The notes under the pieces were generated by a model. The model saw only the letters and a list, made by a program, of their open reading frames with translations. It ran no database searches and was not told the DNA's origin. 64,000 nt of DNA from Laetiporus sulphureus 93-53 (taxonomy: Eukaryota > Basidiomycota > Agaricomycetes > Polyporales > Laetiporaceae). Each line of letters starts with the position of its first letter. Position 1 is the first letter of the stretch. The DNA is taken from positions 1,368,074 to 1,432,073 of the forward strand of contig NW_024468510.1 in assembly GCF_001632365.1 (NCBI RefSeq). The letters run 5' to 3'. A program made the position numbers and the translations under genes. Shown here piece by piece: positions 45,235-58,373 of the stretch.

Positions 45235-46278
45235 AGCCGGCCTGCTCCCGTCTCCTTCCGTCCCCCATCCATCACCTCTTGCACCCCTACACGTTTTACT
45301 GTTACAAGTTCTTACTTCCCCCGTACCAGAACCTAGGTGGCCCCCGAATATCCGAAGGCGCTGGTCCGCCCGAGCCTCGATCGCCTCGTTGAACGTGCCT
45401 GCTCCGAGTCCTCCGCTTTTACCCATGCATACCGATGATCCTTGCACGCTCTAGACGGTTCTGCATATAATTGCTTAAATTTGATGGAATCCTTCATCCG
45501 CAGGTGCATGTAATATGTACCTGTCGGGACTTTTTGTGCGCACATTTTGTATGGTATTGCTCCAGCTCTGGAATGTTCTGCTACTGTACGTGTAATGCTT
45601 CGCTCTCCGGTAGTGTACGTGTCCGCGTCCGTGTCTGCACGCGTGTATCGATGTAATCAACCGAGCAAGTTCGCCCGTATACATGGGGTTTGCAGTCCCT
45701 CCGAATCCGACGTGCGTCTAATTTGAGATTCAGAGCACAGCCACACGATCGCACTTGCTCGTGTGACGTCACCTCAAGTGATGATCGTCGCGGGCTGCCC
45801 GAGACCGGAACACAGCACACAGCACGCCAGTGACTCTCCTCCGCTCGTGAGTAGTCGACGTACTGCGAGAGCACATACATGTATACAACACTGCTATCGT
45901 GCATGGGTCTGACACACACCTGTTATGATGCAGAGATCAGTCGGGTCTCTGTGGATAGTGGGGGATAATGGGAAATCGAAGAGTACAACTGAAAGACTAC
46001 ACGGTGCGGAGCACGCTAAATAGCAGGAAGGGAACGAAAGCAAGACAGCAACGATATTCAAGAAAGAAGGTCTCGACATCAGCAAAAATGAGATAGAGTA
46101 CAGCGTGAAACGCGACGCACACGATGAACCTCATGTGTGCGTCTGAACACGACGAAAGCAGCATAATCAAGAAAGAAGGTCTCGAGGACGTCAAAGTGCC
46201 TCGCACACACACAGTAAGCACGGCGTCGACGGAACGATCTGCGTCAGTTTATACTGGCCACATAGCCAAGACGACCAT
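45235..46278. other. intergenic region of about 1 kb between convergent genes
   Basis: The 3' flanks of the Tyr-rich gene and the GTPase gene. No coding signal. It contains a 19-base direct repeat (46058 and 46167). Confidence 0.45.
46058..46185. repeat. 19-bp direct repeat, copies 109 bp apart
   Basis: The sequence tcaagaaagaaggtctcga occurs at 46058-46076 and again at 46167-46185. A shared cgaaagca just upstream of each suggests the remnant of a duplication of about 40 bases. Confidence 0.75.
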
Positions 46279-49200
46279 TCAGGCCAACTCGTCTCGGTTG
46301 AGCTCTTGCGCCTGCTGCCAAAGCTGCACCTGCTTGAGAATCTCGGTCATCGTTGGGACGACCACCTTCTGCGCCTTGACCTGCGATGGATCACCTCGTG
46401 GGCCTTCCCACAGCACAGCGATGCTGACCTCAATCTTTAGACGCATATGTGATCAGTCTGTGATAACCAGATGCGAAATGCGCGCCCAACGTTACCTTCT
46501 TCGCGACCGCCTCCAGTTCCTTCTTCAACGCTCTTCCAACCGAATCTGCAGCAGTCGATAGCTGACCGAGGAGTACTTCCGCACCATGGTCAAACACCTC
46601 GTCCTTGATGTTCTCGACATAGTCATGGAACAGTGCCTGCCAGCCACCGGAATGAGCTTTCATCAACCTCACAAATGAACATTGAGTCTGACCTTCTGCC
46701 GCGCCACGCTCCCCGGGCCTCGCTCCTCTTTTGCACGGTTGTACCCTTCCAGCAGCTGGTCCTGCACGTGCGGCGCGAGGCTCCGGCTCATCCCCTTTTG
46801 CTGCCTCTTCATCGCCTTGCGCACGACGTCTAGTGTCTTCGCCAGTGCGACGTGTGCCTCGTCCAGGCACAGCTTGCTCCGGCTGCCCGTGCGCTCCTTG
46901 AGCCCGGCAGGGGCAGACTGCTCGACGTCCGCAAACAGCTTGTTGATCGCCGCCATTGTGGCCTGCTCGAAGGAGGCGAAGAGGTCCGCCTCGAAGACCT
47001 TGGACCATGCGCTTGCGATGTTGCGTGTGAATGGATTGGTCAGCTCGACGTTGAGGTCCTGCCGATACGATCCATGGCGACGCAAAGCTGCAAGTCGTCA
47101 GCGTGTGAGCCGCACGCGATGATTTTTACAATAAAGAAACTCACCAGCACGATACGTTGCCCAATGCATTGAAGCCGCAAAAGTGTCAGAGGTCTCGACA
47201 GCAGTGGAAGCAGCCTGAGAGGTAGATAAACTATCAGTGTCAGTCGCAACTGCAAAGATCAGACGCATCACAATTGCAGCTCCAACTAGGCATTTCTCGT
47301 CTAGCTCATCTCGGAAGCGATCCTTGAGCTCCCGCACGCAGTCGTCAATGACAGCCTTGAAGTCCTACAAGCACTGACATTGGAGGCTTGATAGGAGCAG
47401 ACAGGAGGACTTGTCGTACCTTCTCCAAATGAACGCCAACACCAGTTTCCCACTTCTTCCGCAGGGCCTCGCGCTCACTCACGGTCACGTCACCGATGCC
47501 CTGCATGTATGTGCGCACAGAGGTCGCAATTGTCTTCAGGTTCACAAGGAAATCACATGCGGCATGCTCGCGAGGACCTAGTGTGAGCTGGTGGCACCAC
47601 TTCTGCAGCTCTGGAATACCAGTGTCTGCTACTTCAGAGAAGCAGCTCGGGTCTCCGTCACCCTCCACCTGGCCTGCAGGATTGACTGTCAAGAGCAAAA
47701 TACCGGCGTAACAGCAGCCATGCGGACCTTTGAGACGCACGTAGTCCCTTGAAGAACACGTGAAGACCGGCAGATCGATCGCTTGATAGTCTGTTCCACT
47801 CGTTGACTTGTCACGCAAACACCGTCACTCAGGGAACAATTCATGCTTACTGCGGATGTCCACAGTCGGGTCGAAACTGTCCGGCTCACGTTGTTCGGCA
47901 GCAGCATCTGCAACACCGCTATGGTCAGCCACAACACCGACAATCAAAGACAGGCATCTCACCGTCGAGATCCTTCAAACCCTGGCGGAAATCTTCTTTC
48001 AGCACATCACGCGAGAACTATGCTCGGGAGTTAGCCTGGGGTAGAATGCTTCTTTCCTGAAGACAAATACTTCGGAGCGCTTCAAGGAGCAGAAGGCATT
48101 CTTCTCTCGCTGAGCCTTCAGCTGCCTTTTCTTCAACATAGCCAGCATATCCATGGCTTCCCTTCGCTGCTTGCGGAGCTCAAGAAGCTGTTGCTTGCTG
48201 GCCTTGATGGACTCTTTGGCATCGGCAACCTTGGATTGCAGATCCTCAACCATAGCTTCTTCTTGTGGTTCATCATCATCCTTCTCCTCACTCTCCGAGT
48301 CAGACTCAGAGTCCGAGCTACAAAAGGATTCGGCGTTGCTTTCGGGGTCAGACCGCTTCTCGCATTCGGAGTCAGAGAAGGCAAGGTCATCGCCATCCTC
48401 GAGATCATCAACATCATGCTTCTCGCCGTGAGTATTCTTACGTTTCTTCCCTCTACCGGATGAGTCGCCTTCCTTCGTTAGGTTGGCTGTCAATGGCAGC
48501 TCAAATGGCTCTCCGTTCACCAATGCCTGTAGGTGAGCCTCATATTCTCCCAAGTAAGTGCGCGCTTGCTTCAACTGCTGATCAACTCCTGCAGGATGGC
48601 CGTAAGGAAGCAGTGAGGGGCCATCACTATGGGTAGGCATGCACTACCTTTGGCGTCATTCTCTGCCACAGTCCTCTTGTCTCTCCATTCCTCTGTTTCA
48701 TCCTTGCATACCTGGATCCGATTCTCTATGGCCTCAAGGTCCGGATCATCCTCAAGGTGCAAGGCATGGATGATTTCCGAGCAGGAAATGTCATCACACT
48801 TTGTAGCTGAATAGATGAATGAATTGCAGCTTGACACTATTGATAATGAGGCTACTAACCAATGAATGTGATTGCATGATCACCATAGACTCCATCTGAA
48901 TGGCTATGATTCAATTTGTGGCACCCGATCTTGCACTTCATTCTTCTTACCCACTGAAACATGGAGGGGGTTAACAGGATATAGAACATTAATGGTGAAA
49001 GAACGCACTCATCAACTGTGTTTTGAATGCATCTCCCATGAGGTCTAAGGGAAGGGATGACATTTATGCAAAGCAATGTGGGAGAGGCACTCACCCCGGG
49101 CTGTCTTATCATCAACAGCACGCGTGATTGGGGCTAGGATCCAGATGCAGCCGCATTTCTTCATGTAGTCCTTTGCAATGTTGTTTCTTGCAGCATTTGC

Positions 49201-50766
49201 ATCGGCAATGCCAGGCAGATCAACCAGGACAGCACCGGTTGACAGTGCTGCCGCATCACAACAAACACTGACCTGACGGATAAGCGGCCAGAACGCTGGC
49301 CCGTCGCTGTCATCTTTCGTCTTGCCACTGCCTTGCTGGGATAAAAATGGAAGATTCTTATCTTTCTCCTTATTTTTCTTGTTGCTGCGCTTCTGATCTT
49401 TGGAGTCGATGTACTTCGCAATCTTCTTGGCAAATGTCTTCGAATCTGGAGCACTAATGCATTTCCTCATTCCGAGAACAGCTTTGATTCCTTCATAGTT
49501 CATCAATATATGCAACTATAGAATTCGTATGGGAACAGGGGCATACGCAAGTCGTGGGCGATGATCTGGTCAACAGACATTTTCGAGAGTTGATCTTGCA
49601 CGATAGATGGATACACGGCATGCACCTTGTATTCAACCAGGTCAGCACAGACCAATCGAGATTCAGATTACTATCACACCTTTTGCCAGGCTACGCCAGC
49701 CTCCCCGCAGAGATCGGTCGTCCTCTTGACGTTGCCATTTTCATCTATCAGGTCATCAAGGAGCACTGTAAGCTCCTGTCTCCATTCTTCTTCTGATAGG
49801 AATGAGACGTCGGCGTCAATGGCCCTCTTTGCATGATAACTGATCTCAGTAACAACAGCAGTGCATGCTATGGAGAGCAATGTTAGAGGTGGCCTCCGAC
49901 AGACTGAGAGAAGGTATTACCTCGCATGCCACTGGTTGGAACAATATTGTCTTGGAGAAACTTTAGTCTGACAGTGCGTATAGAAGATATGAACAAAAAC
50001 TCACCGTCAAGGACGGCATTCAGAATTGATGATTTCCCAGCACCAGTAGCTGGGGGGATATTTATTCAGCAATTGTGGACGCATACAAGAGCAGTCCGCG
50101 TTTACCTCCGCACACCGCGATCATTGTAGTAGGAGAGCCTTGGCCTTGTAAGCTAACGAGCAACTCAGTGTTTGCTTTTAGCTAGTTGAATATATGGAAT
50201 ACCTCTCAATCTCTCGGAGCCACACGTCTTTACGGAGCTTGCTGCCGAGTTCGAGCTTCTTGATGTTCGTCTTAATAGTTGTGACCATTTGCAGGCATTC
50301 CTTCAACGCGCGCTCAGGAAGGTATTCTATTTCATCAGCGGCGTTGTATATCGTGTACAGAGGTTTGGCTGGTGCTGCAACAGCGGCTTGTGTAGGGGCG
50401 GCGCGGTCGCCACCATCCTCCGCCTTCACCTTTGGGATGATGGACTGTGCATTTGCGTCACCAGCTATCTCAGCATTTTCCAGGTGCTACGGAATGATTA
50501 AATGAGTTTCAGACGTGCTGCATGACTTGTCTTGACATACAACCTGCATTGAGGCCAGAGGTTCCAGTTTGACAACCACTGTCACGTTCGTCGTGCTCCT
50601 CTGAGCATCTGCGTCAGTCAGAGGCAGGAGATGTTGTTCTTGAGGTTCAGGATTGATGAACGGTACGTCCTTCTGATATAATGAGAACGTCAGGCGCGTA
50701 ACCCCGTGAGCGTGAACGTCGAGAACGTACAATGGAGGCCGCTCCGTCATTCTCCTTACTACTCAT
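46279..50766 (-). CDS. large dynamin-like GTPase of the nuclear SLIP-GC type
   Basis: Many-exon gene for a protein of roughly 1000 residues. The start MSSKENDGAASI is chosen because it alone joins in phase to KDVPFINPEPQEQHLL. The GTPase part follows: ALKECLQMVTTIKTNIKKLE, P-loop GATGAGKSSILNAVLD, switch I IVPTSGMRACTAVVTEIS, and the DxxG motif AVLVDLPGIADANAARN. A Lys-rich insert lies between. Next comes an acidic, Ser-rich linker (about 48.3-48.5 kb) and a long coiled coil (KQQLLELRKQRREAMDML). The C-terminal helical half contains LQKWCHQLTLGPREHAACDF, FTRNIASAWSKVFEADLF and SMHWATY, and ends QQAQELNRDELA. SLIP-GC was described in vertebrate germinal-centre B cells; the fungal role is unknown. 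Confidence 0.82.
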
Positions 50767-51200
50767 CTCCTGATGTAGTGAAGACGGTGTAATTTCAAGA
50801 TGAACAATCTGCTGAGATCGACAGCCTGTTAGAAAAGGCACTGGAAGGAATTGTTGATGGCAGATGTAACGAAAGAGGCAGTCGCGTCTCATGAACGCGA
50901 CCTGTCACGATGGTCACAGCGCGTCAGGTCAATATATTGCAGTGGCGCCAGAAAGAATCGTCGCCAGTCGATTTTTGAGGCTTTTCGGACAACCTTCCCT
51001 TTCTCTTGTACAGTGAAAGGTGAGAAATGCCATTTTGACAGTCTACATCATTTCAAAGATAACCAAACTCGACGATATGCAACATGGAAAGTAAGACGAA
51101 CGAATGCATCACCATTTATACATCCTAGACATAATCCATCGAAATCGTATTGCTGGGCATTGCCCACTTACCAAATGAGCCAGAGGCAGTCGTCAAAAAA
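50767..51200. other. intergenic region between two minus-strand genes
   Basis: Promoter of the GTPase gene and 3' flank of the next gene. A short plus-strand open frame (50851-51213) has no protein-like features. Confidence 0.4.
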
Positions 51201-53941
51201 TTATGGACGGTAAGGTAGCCAATGTCCTCGCAAGCTCTTCACGACATCCACTTCAGCACTTGAGAGAGATTCGAAGTGTTCGAAACGCCTTCGGTATGGG
51301 TTGTCTCGCTCAGAAAGGCCCATCAGGAGTGCACGGCCTTGAGAGAACAACGGCAATTGCGAGGTAGATTCGTCAATCGGGGAGACATATGACGAGGACA
51401 TAATTTGACCACCCGGTAGGTATTGGTCCTGTGAGGAGCATGGCGGTACAACAGCGGATGTCACATTGAAAGCTAGATCGTCGTCGGGCATCGCGGAAGT
51501 CTCGTCGACCTGGATGTTTGCGCAGTATCCGTCCGCATCAGGACCAATGCTCTCACATCCAATACGATGTGAAAATGTTGATGCTTGCACCTCCATGTCC
51601 AGGGTACCGATATGACCATGCAAGCTGGCGAGGACCACGTTAGATCCCACACGAGCGTTTTCAAAGTCGGGCATTTCTTCGTTCCAAGCCTCTCGCCAAC
51701 TTCCTTCGTGGTATGTTTGAGCATCCTCCTGTGGTTCTGGCGATTCATAGAATCCATCGCCTCCGTCATCATAATCCCCAGGCTGCAAGTCTACGTATGG
51801 TCCTTCCGATAAGCTGTTTCCAACTGAGAGTGCAAGCACAGCAAGGTCCCCAGCATCGGGAATATCCCCGTAGTAGCCAAGAACGTCGACTTCCGGATTC
51901 CCAGCCATAGGATCGCCAAGGTCCAGCAAGCTTGCGAGAGAGTCCATCGGCTGAGTGGCACAGTCCTGTACATACTCTTCGCCGTCTAACGCACGCAATT
52001 CGCATTCCAGACTAACGAACGAATCAGCCGACGGTGGGCTGTGAGCCACGGCACGGCCTTCCAGTTGGCCTTGCGCCGGATTTGGATGCTCTGACAAGTT
52101 GTCCTTCAACACTCGTGCCGGTTGACGGGATGAAGGAGTCTTGGATGGTGGCTTTGACTGATCCAGCGGGCAGTCTGCTTCAACGTGTGCAGCTTGGAAG
52201 ACGGCGCCAATGTGGTCGCTGCCAATAGTATGCCCTTGCACAGACTCCGGAACAGGAGGGAAGAATCTAGAGGCAGTAAGCATCGGAAAAGTGTGATTTC
52301 CCGTTTGCGAGGCTGATTGCGAAGGACCGAGAGATACATGGGACAGCCGATCGCTAGTGACGTCTTGACGGGGTCCAATCGGCTGCTCTTCTCCGACGTG
52401 CGATGTTACCACGCTCTTTGACTTCATATTGTCCATCGACGCATCCCGCTTCATGTTCCAAGACAAGCCTCTCGTATCCAAGACCATAGTTCCGTCTCGC
52501 TGACTCTGAGACGCTTGAGCAGAAGCTTGACTGGAACCGAGGCTATGCCCTTGGAGTTCTATGTCCCAGATGACAGACTGAGTCTCTCTTACGTGCGGTC
52601 TGCTAGTCCGTGCACCAGTGCCGACGGAGCCTATCTGTTCGTCATCAGAATACTGAACAGGCGAGTCATTCTCCTTATTTGAACGATTGGTCATATCGCA
52701 CTTATGGATTCTCCTAGACGTCTTTGAGCACTTCCCTGTCGGGACCCTTTTTGTCCTGCTCTGTGAAATTGAGGTTGACGATGAATCTGTGCTTGAAGAC
52801 CGTACAGACGTCTCATCGGACATAGCCTCAGTGCTATTTTCAGCGATGGCTCCGCTCTTGTCCAGGAAGCGAGCTTCAGAGAAGATTAAACCTGTGGCCT
52901 CTGAAGCAGGATGAACAATCAGCAGACAGGCCGTTGCAGTGGCTAACATACATACTGCGCTTTGTAGAGAGGTTCTGTACTGGAACCTTCGTAGATGCTT
53001 TTCCTTTGTTGAACACACCAGGACGCTGCTCGGGATTGCTCTGAGATTGGACTATCAATAGCCAGTGCATGGACCCAGGATAAAACGAACCGTTAATCTA
53101 TTCTTTCCAATGTTCTTCGCATGAAACCCGTGCATGAGTGCTAGACCCGCAGTCATGCTCAGTCTCTTGCCCTTCCTGTCTTCGGCTTTTCCCTTCTTCG
53201 TCTTTTTTATGTGAATTTCATGTCCATTCGCAGGCTCATCCTCGTCATCCTCGTCTGAAATGTGCCGAGGCTCGATAATTGCTCGTTTCGTGCGTCTGCG
53301 TTCGCGTCGTTCCGCAAGGCCTGCGTGGATGATAATATGAGTGAACGCAAAAGGTCCTACACCATGTACAGCGACGAACGTGCAGCGTTTTCTTCATCTG
53401 TCGTATCCGGGCTGTGCGGACGCTTCTTGAAACTCTTCTTCACCAGCTCGGAACCGCTCTTCTGTGTTTTGTTCGGCTTCATGAGATCATCTAGCGTCTG
53501 TTGTCTTGTGCTTTCTGTTGAGCGTTTCTTGGAAGAACTAGCTTTAGTTTGCTCGGGCCTGGTCTCTCCCCTCGTCACTCGATCGTGCGTCCCCGCCCGC
53601 TGCTCCTTCTCCTTATGCTTGCCTTTTTTCATATCTGCAGCAGAGGTAGACCTCACTTCACGTGCGGCTCGTGGCTTGAGAATCGGTGTGTCAAAGACAG
53701 CTGGCACGTCGATGCCTCTAGAACGGAGATTCGCCGGTGGTGTCGTTTGTAGCTCGGACGTCCCTGTCTTCCATGATGCGAAGGCTGCACGGCCTTCCTC
53801 AGCATGTAGCTTTGAGAATGAGCGTTGAGAGTTCACATAGGCATCGATGAAACGGTTTTTGTCTATCTTGACCAGTCCATCTGTGCGGAGACCATTGGTC
53901 TTGGGCGGTACTAGTTCCAGGTCCTGTGATTGCGCTTTCAT
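51201..53941 (-). CDS. nuclear-looking disordered protein, function unknown
   Basis: Five exons, over 800 residues. The ATG at 53941 begins MKAQSQDLELVPPKTNG; a further 5' exon is possible because coding-like sequence continues to about 54090 without an ATG in frame. Segments: RFIDAYVNSQRSFSKLHAEE, a Lys-rich block, TRQQTLDDLMKPNKT, GLALMHGFHAKNIGKNRLT, then RPGVFNKGKASTKVP. A long acidic and Ser-rich exon follows (about 51.2-52.9 kb). It ends SSAEVDVVKSLRGHWLPYRP. Basic patches and SQ/TQ motifs suggest a chromatin or DNA-repair-linked role; this is inference. No known domain recognised. It runs in the same direction as the neighbouring GTPase gene. Confidence 0.68.
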
Positions 53942-54368
53942 GAGATTTTATACATACGCGAACAGTCGCAAGCTGAGAAAAGATATCGAGGGAGCTGTTA
54001 ACTTCAGAGCTTGTGGCGAGAGCGCGTGTCGGAGAGTGTCGAGAGGTGTTGAGTGACGTCTTGGGCGCGCTGGGCGCGCCAGGAGTCACTAGTGGTCATC
54101 CAGCCACTTGCCAGTACTTTCAGAACCTCGAGATTCGTTACGGCCATATCAAGCAGTCGATTATCAACATGTATGTTACGCATGCACTCTGAAGGTGTTT
54201 AAGGTGTTTTCTAGTGGAGGTGAAATCCTCGTGTCTGATCACGACTTGGTAGAACTATTACACATAAGAGAACGATCCGTCTACCACTACTACATAGTGT
54301 AGACGAAATACGGGTTCCTTTATAGGAGTAAGTATTTGATACGCTCTGAGAAGGGTCATCAATGGTGC
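53942..54368. other. intergenic region
   Basis: Upstream flank of the unknown protein gene and 3' flank of the permease gene. A possible non-coding or missed 5' exon lies at about 53.97-54.09 kb on minus. Confidence 0.4.
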
Positions 54369-56728
54369 TTACTGCTTATCCGTCATATCTATGAACGCAT
54401 GACGCTGCCTCTCCCGCTCGATATCCTCATCCGTCCAGCCGTTCGCACGTCTCAGCTCCGCAATACCTTTCTCCTTCTTCTTCCTCAGATACATATTGTA
54501 CCGTCGCATGAATAGGCAAAGAAAGACTTCTGCACTGAGAAGAGTCAGGACAGATATTTTACCTGGGAGGTATCCTGGTGCGTCCTTGGCCTGGAACGTC
54601 TCTGTCCCGACGATGTTCGCGACGCAGAAGGCAGCCAGTGTCATCGCGTTGACTGTCACTTTCTTGGTGTGTCCGCTTGTGTTGCTAGCATTGTAGGCAT
54701 ATATCTGCGAGAGTGATGAACCGTACGTGCCGATTATGTATGACGCTGGGGCGGGCAATTTTTATGAGCGGCAGGGATGGCACCTAAAAACGGTTCAGGT
54801 ATACCGAATAATAAAGGGCCTTTTTCTTCTAAGCCATTTAAGGCAACCAGCATCGCAGCCCCGACTATGGTGGGTACTAAGGTGAAGACTATTGGTAGCA
54901 TCCGTTCTCCCTAAGCAAAGTTCTCAGATCCCACGACAATCCGACAAAGCGTGAGCGCGAGACGACCTACCGATCGATCCGACCACCATCCAACGAGAAC
55001 GGTCGTGATGACGGCAATCAGACCACCAGGAGTAGACAGAATCAGTGTCTGCTTGGTTCTGCAAAGTATGAGATATGGCGGCGATCAAACATGAGCATGA
55101 TCCTACGTGTAACCGAAACTCTGCGAAGTCGTTTTGCAGTCAAACCTTCACCTTAGACAATGTTATCAAGGCTGGACTAACCTTTACAATGATGTTGCTG
55201 ACTGTGGAAAATTTCCATTCAGCGGGTGTAGAAGGAGGAATGCGATTACGTACAGTTCGCGAGACCTCCGTTGGGGATGTTTGCTATCAAGAGACACGAA
55301 AGTCAGAGGAAGATGCGCGTACGCGCGGTAAACTTACTTAGAAGAGTAGACAGAACGATGAGCCAGGTCTTCATGTCCACGAGTGCCTCGATCAGTTGAT
55401 CCTTCTTCAGGACCTTGTTTTCTGTGCCCCCTTGGTCATCTCGGATTCGCTCTACGGCAGCTATCCGCTCTTCCCTAGTGAGGAACATAGCGTGCGCTGG
55501 CGAGTCGGGCATGAACAGTAGTACTGCAATGCCGACACAAATCGCGAGAGATCCGAGAATGAGGTACATGACCTTGTACGAAGGAATACTCGCATGCGTT
55601 GCATAAGATACACCCTGTCGTAAATGATCATGCAGTCAAATTCGCGAGAACCTTGCTACGGTAGTGAAATGCCACTGATAACGTACATATGCGAGGAATC
55701 CACCGATAATTGAGGAGAAACCGTTCTGATTTAGATATTAGTCTAGATTTCAGGAAGAGTACAGGAACTGCCACCATAAGGTAGTACCATGATATTCTCG
55801 ACGCTTGTTCATCCTTCTTGTAGAACATAGAGATCATCAAAATCAGAGTAGGTGCCACGCAGCTCTCAAGCATGCCTGTGGTGGAGCAGTCAATGTCAGG
55901 CCAGGGCTTCACCAACGAAGCGATGCGTCTGACCTAACAATAGCCTTAGAGCAAAAAACGGTCCGAATGAGTTGGGGATGACGTGAAGGAGCAAAACGAT
56001 TCCCCATAGCACAATGTTGACACCTAGATATTTGGCAAGACGCGTTCGCTGGGAGATGTACATGGTAGGAAAGACCCAGATTACGAAGCCTGGATAACGA
56101 GTACATGACTCAAATAAGGAACAACGCATTGACCGTTGTTGTATGACTCACCGACGTAGAAGGAAAATGCGACAATATTGTATTCCTATGACATGACGAT
56201 GATCATCAGGTAATCCGTTGCAGTCGGTAGCCGTAATCATTCACTTGACCCGTCACTGGGAATCCCATGATGCTGTTACATGTCAGTATGCCAGATATCC
56301 CGAGCCATGTGAGTGAATACCTGGCGTAGTTGAGAGCGGTCTTGTCCCTACGCGAGGTTGAATCATCAGAGGACAATACAGTGTAAAAGACAAATGTTCT
56401 TACAAATATTGCGTGCAGTACACCGCACCACATAGCGGAGGGATTGTGTAGTCCTTCCCTGTCCGCTCAATTTATGAATTCGATTGCATATTGCCGTACT
56501 TACCAGCTTTCGCCGCACTTTAAGGTAAAACTCCTCGCTGAAATTTGTCTTCCGCTCCATGCCTACCAACCTGAGCGCCTCATCCTTGTATTCGAGGTCA
56601 TCCAGGGATACTTCATCAACCTCAGCCGTGACTGCAAAGTTCTTCTCGTCGCTGGAGTCCACGCATTGCATCGTCTGAGGGTTGCTACCCCCGAGACCAC
56701 CCTGCGGAACGGGAGTTGAGCGAGGCAT
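54369..56728 (-). CDS. MFS transporter, allantoate permease (DAL5) family
   Basis: Plasma-membrane anion:cation symporter of the ACS/DAL5 group, importing small organic anions such as allantoate, ureidosuccinate or vitamins. The cytosolic N-terminus includes EYKDEALRLVGMERKTNFSE. The first transmembrane exons continue DKTALNYARYSLTWLGISG. Later parts include VIWVFPTMYISQRTRLAKYLG, RLLLGQTHRFVGEALA, LESCVAPTLILMISMFYKKDE and AFCVANIVGTETFQAKDAPG, a hallmark of DAL5 members. The tail is RANGWTDEDIERERQRHAFI before TAA at 54369. About a dozen exons and twelve expected helices. I start at the ATG at 56728; another in-frame ATG lies at 56794. Substrate not deducible. Confidence 0.85.
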
Positions 56729-57314
56729 TTCCGCAGATATGGGGGATGTGATCGTAAAGAGGTTTACGAGCTTACACTTCCGTATCGAACGCATATATGG
56801 TCCTCTCAGCGCTGCCAGAGCCTGTTCATCTTATCTACGGGCCATGTCAGATATCGAAGCGCAATTCAAGCATGTGGATTCGGATCCTGAGAAATCTCAG
56901 AAGAGATTAGGCACGGCCGTAGCCACTCATTGTGATGTATCTACCCGCGTTCCACGGCTAGTCCTGTGAGAAGTCGCCTGTATAAGTTGTCGAGCGAGAC
57001 CTAGACGCCAGAGCGTATGGAATGCCAAGGAGGCCAAGAAGTTACGAAAAGACGAAACGATACGCTCACTCGAGCTCAACGCGGACTCTGACAAGAATGA
57101 ATGATAGGACAAACCATTAAGGACGGATTGCCATTTTCGGAACAGCGCTGTAATCTCACGGCTGTGGCGATCCGCTTGAGTACCTGAAGTGGCAGACCTG
57201 GCCGCAGTGTTCGTTTGACAGACAACCATTCAGCCTCGCGCTCTAGTTCTTCACAATCTCGAAACAACCCCACGACAAGCACTTGCTGGCTTCTTTGTAA
57301 ACGAACAATACAAC
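56729..57314. other. divergent promoter region of the permease and VPS60
   Basis: About 590 bases with only short, non-protein-like frames. It holds both promoters. Confidence 0.4.
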
Positions 57315-58234
57315 ATGAACAGGATTTTTGGAACGTCGTCGAACAAGAAGCCCAGGCCGTCATTGCAGGATGCAATCACTTCGGTCAGTGGACATGGCGG
57401 TCATGACGCTCTCGACGTCTCATTCACGGGTCTATCATGCTAGACAGATTCAAGAATTGCCTCCATTGAAGTTAAGATTAAGAAGTTGGATGGGGAACTG
57501 GGGAGATACAAGGAACAGATGAGCAAGCTGCGTAATGGCCCGGGCAAGGCATGTGCGATCTCTTTTCCTTCACTGTGCGCCATTGTCTAACGCGACATCC
57601 TTGTCAGAATGCTATACAAGAACGTGCTTTGCGTACCTTAAAGCAAAAGCGAATGTACGAATCCCAACTGGCGCAGCTCACACAGCAAACGTTTAACATG
57701 GAATCTGCTGCGATTGCCACGGAGAACCTACGAAACACGATGGCGACTGTCGACGCGATGAAGCAAGCCAACAAAGAGTTGAGAACACAGTACGGAAAGT
57801 TCGACGTAGACAAGATCGAGGTGCGCTCATGCTCGCCTCAAGCTATGTTCCATGGGCGATAGTTAACGACCAGGTGGGCAGAATATGCACTATGACATGG
57901 AAGATTTGCTGGAGCAGGCAAATGAGATACAAGAGACATTAGGAAGGTCTTATGCTGTTCCAGATGAGATTGACGAGGCCGATCTTCAAGCCGGTGCGTA
58001 CACGATCGTGGTGCTACTCTACAAGTATTTAACAGACCGCTCAGAGCTGGATGCTTTGGAGCTGGAACAAGAAGATGAAGGCACATCATATCTTGCAGAC
58101 TTGAACAAGGCACCGGACTTCATCGACGAACCACCGGTGGAAGTGAGCGAGGTACGTCCCGGAGAAGCTTCTTATTACACCGCTAACCTATTTAGCAGAC
58201 GGAGGCCAAGGAGGCGGTCAAGACAACTGCTTAA
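57315..58234 (+). CDS. VPS60: ESCRT-III subunit VPS60/CHMP5
   Basis: Snf7-fold ESCRT-III component that acts with Vta1/LIP5 to stimulate Vps4 at endosomes. Exon 1 reads MNRIFGTSSNKKPRPSLQDA, the CHMP5 N-terminus. Then come DSRIASIEVKIKKLDGELGR, IQERALRTLKQKRMYESQLA, and QQTFNMESAAIATENLRNTM (the long helical hairpin). Next is DVDKIENMHYDMEDLLEQ, then EIQETLGRSYAVPDEIDEAD with the acidic C-terminus that normally binds the MIT domain. The end after the last intron is EAKEAVKTTA. Seven small exons. Motif order matches CHMP5 along the whole length, so VPS60 is preferred over SNF7 or VPS20. Confidence 0.93.
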
Positions 58235-58373
58235 CAGTGTACGGAAGTCCTCGCCGGGCATTACATCGCCCTGGGTTCATTGAGTTGTATCGTTCCTATG
58301 TATCCTGGATTAGCTGGGGAGTGGCTTGTACTCTTGATATCACAGTGTTTGCCTCACTCCAAAGCTACAACCT

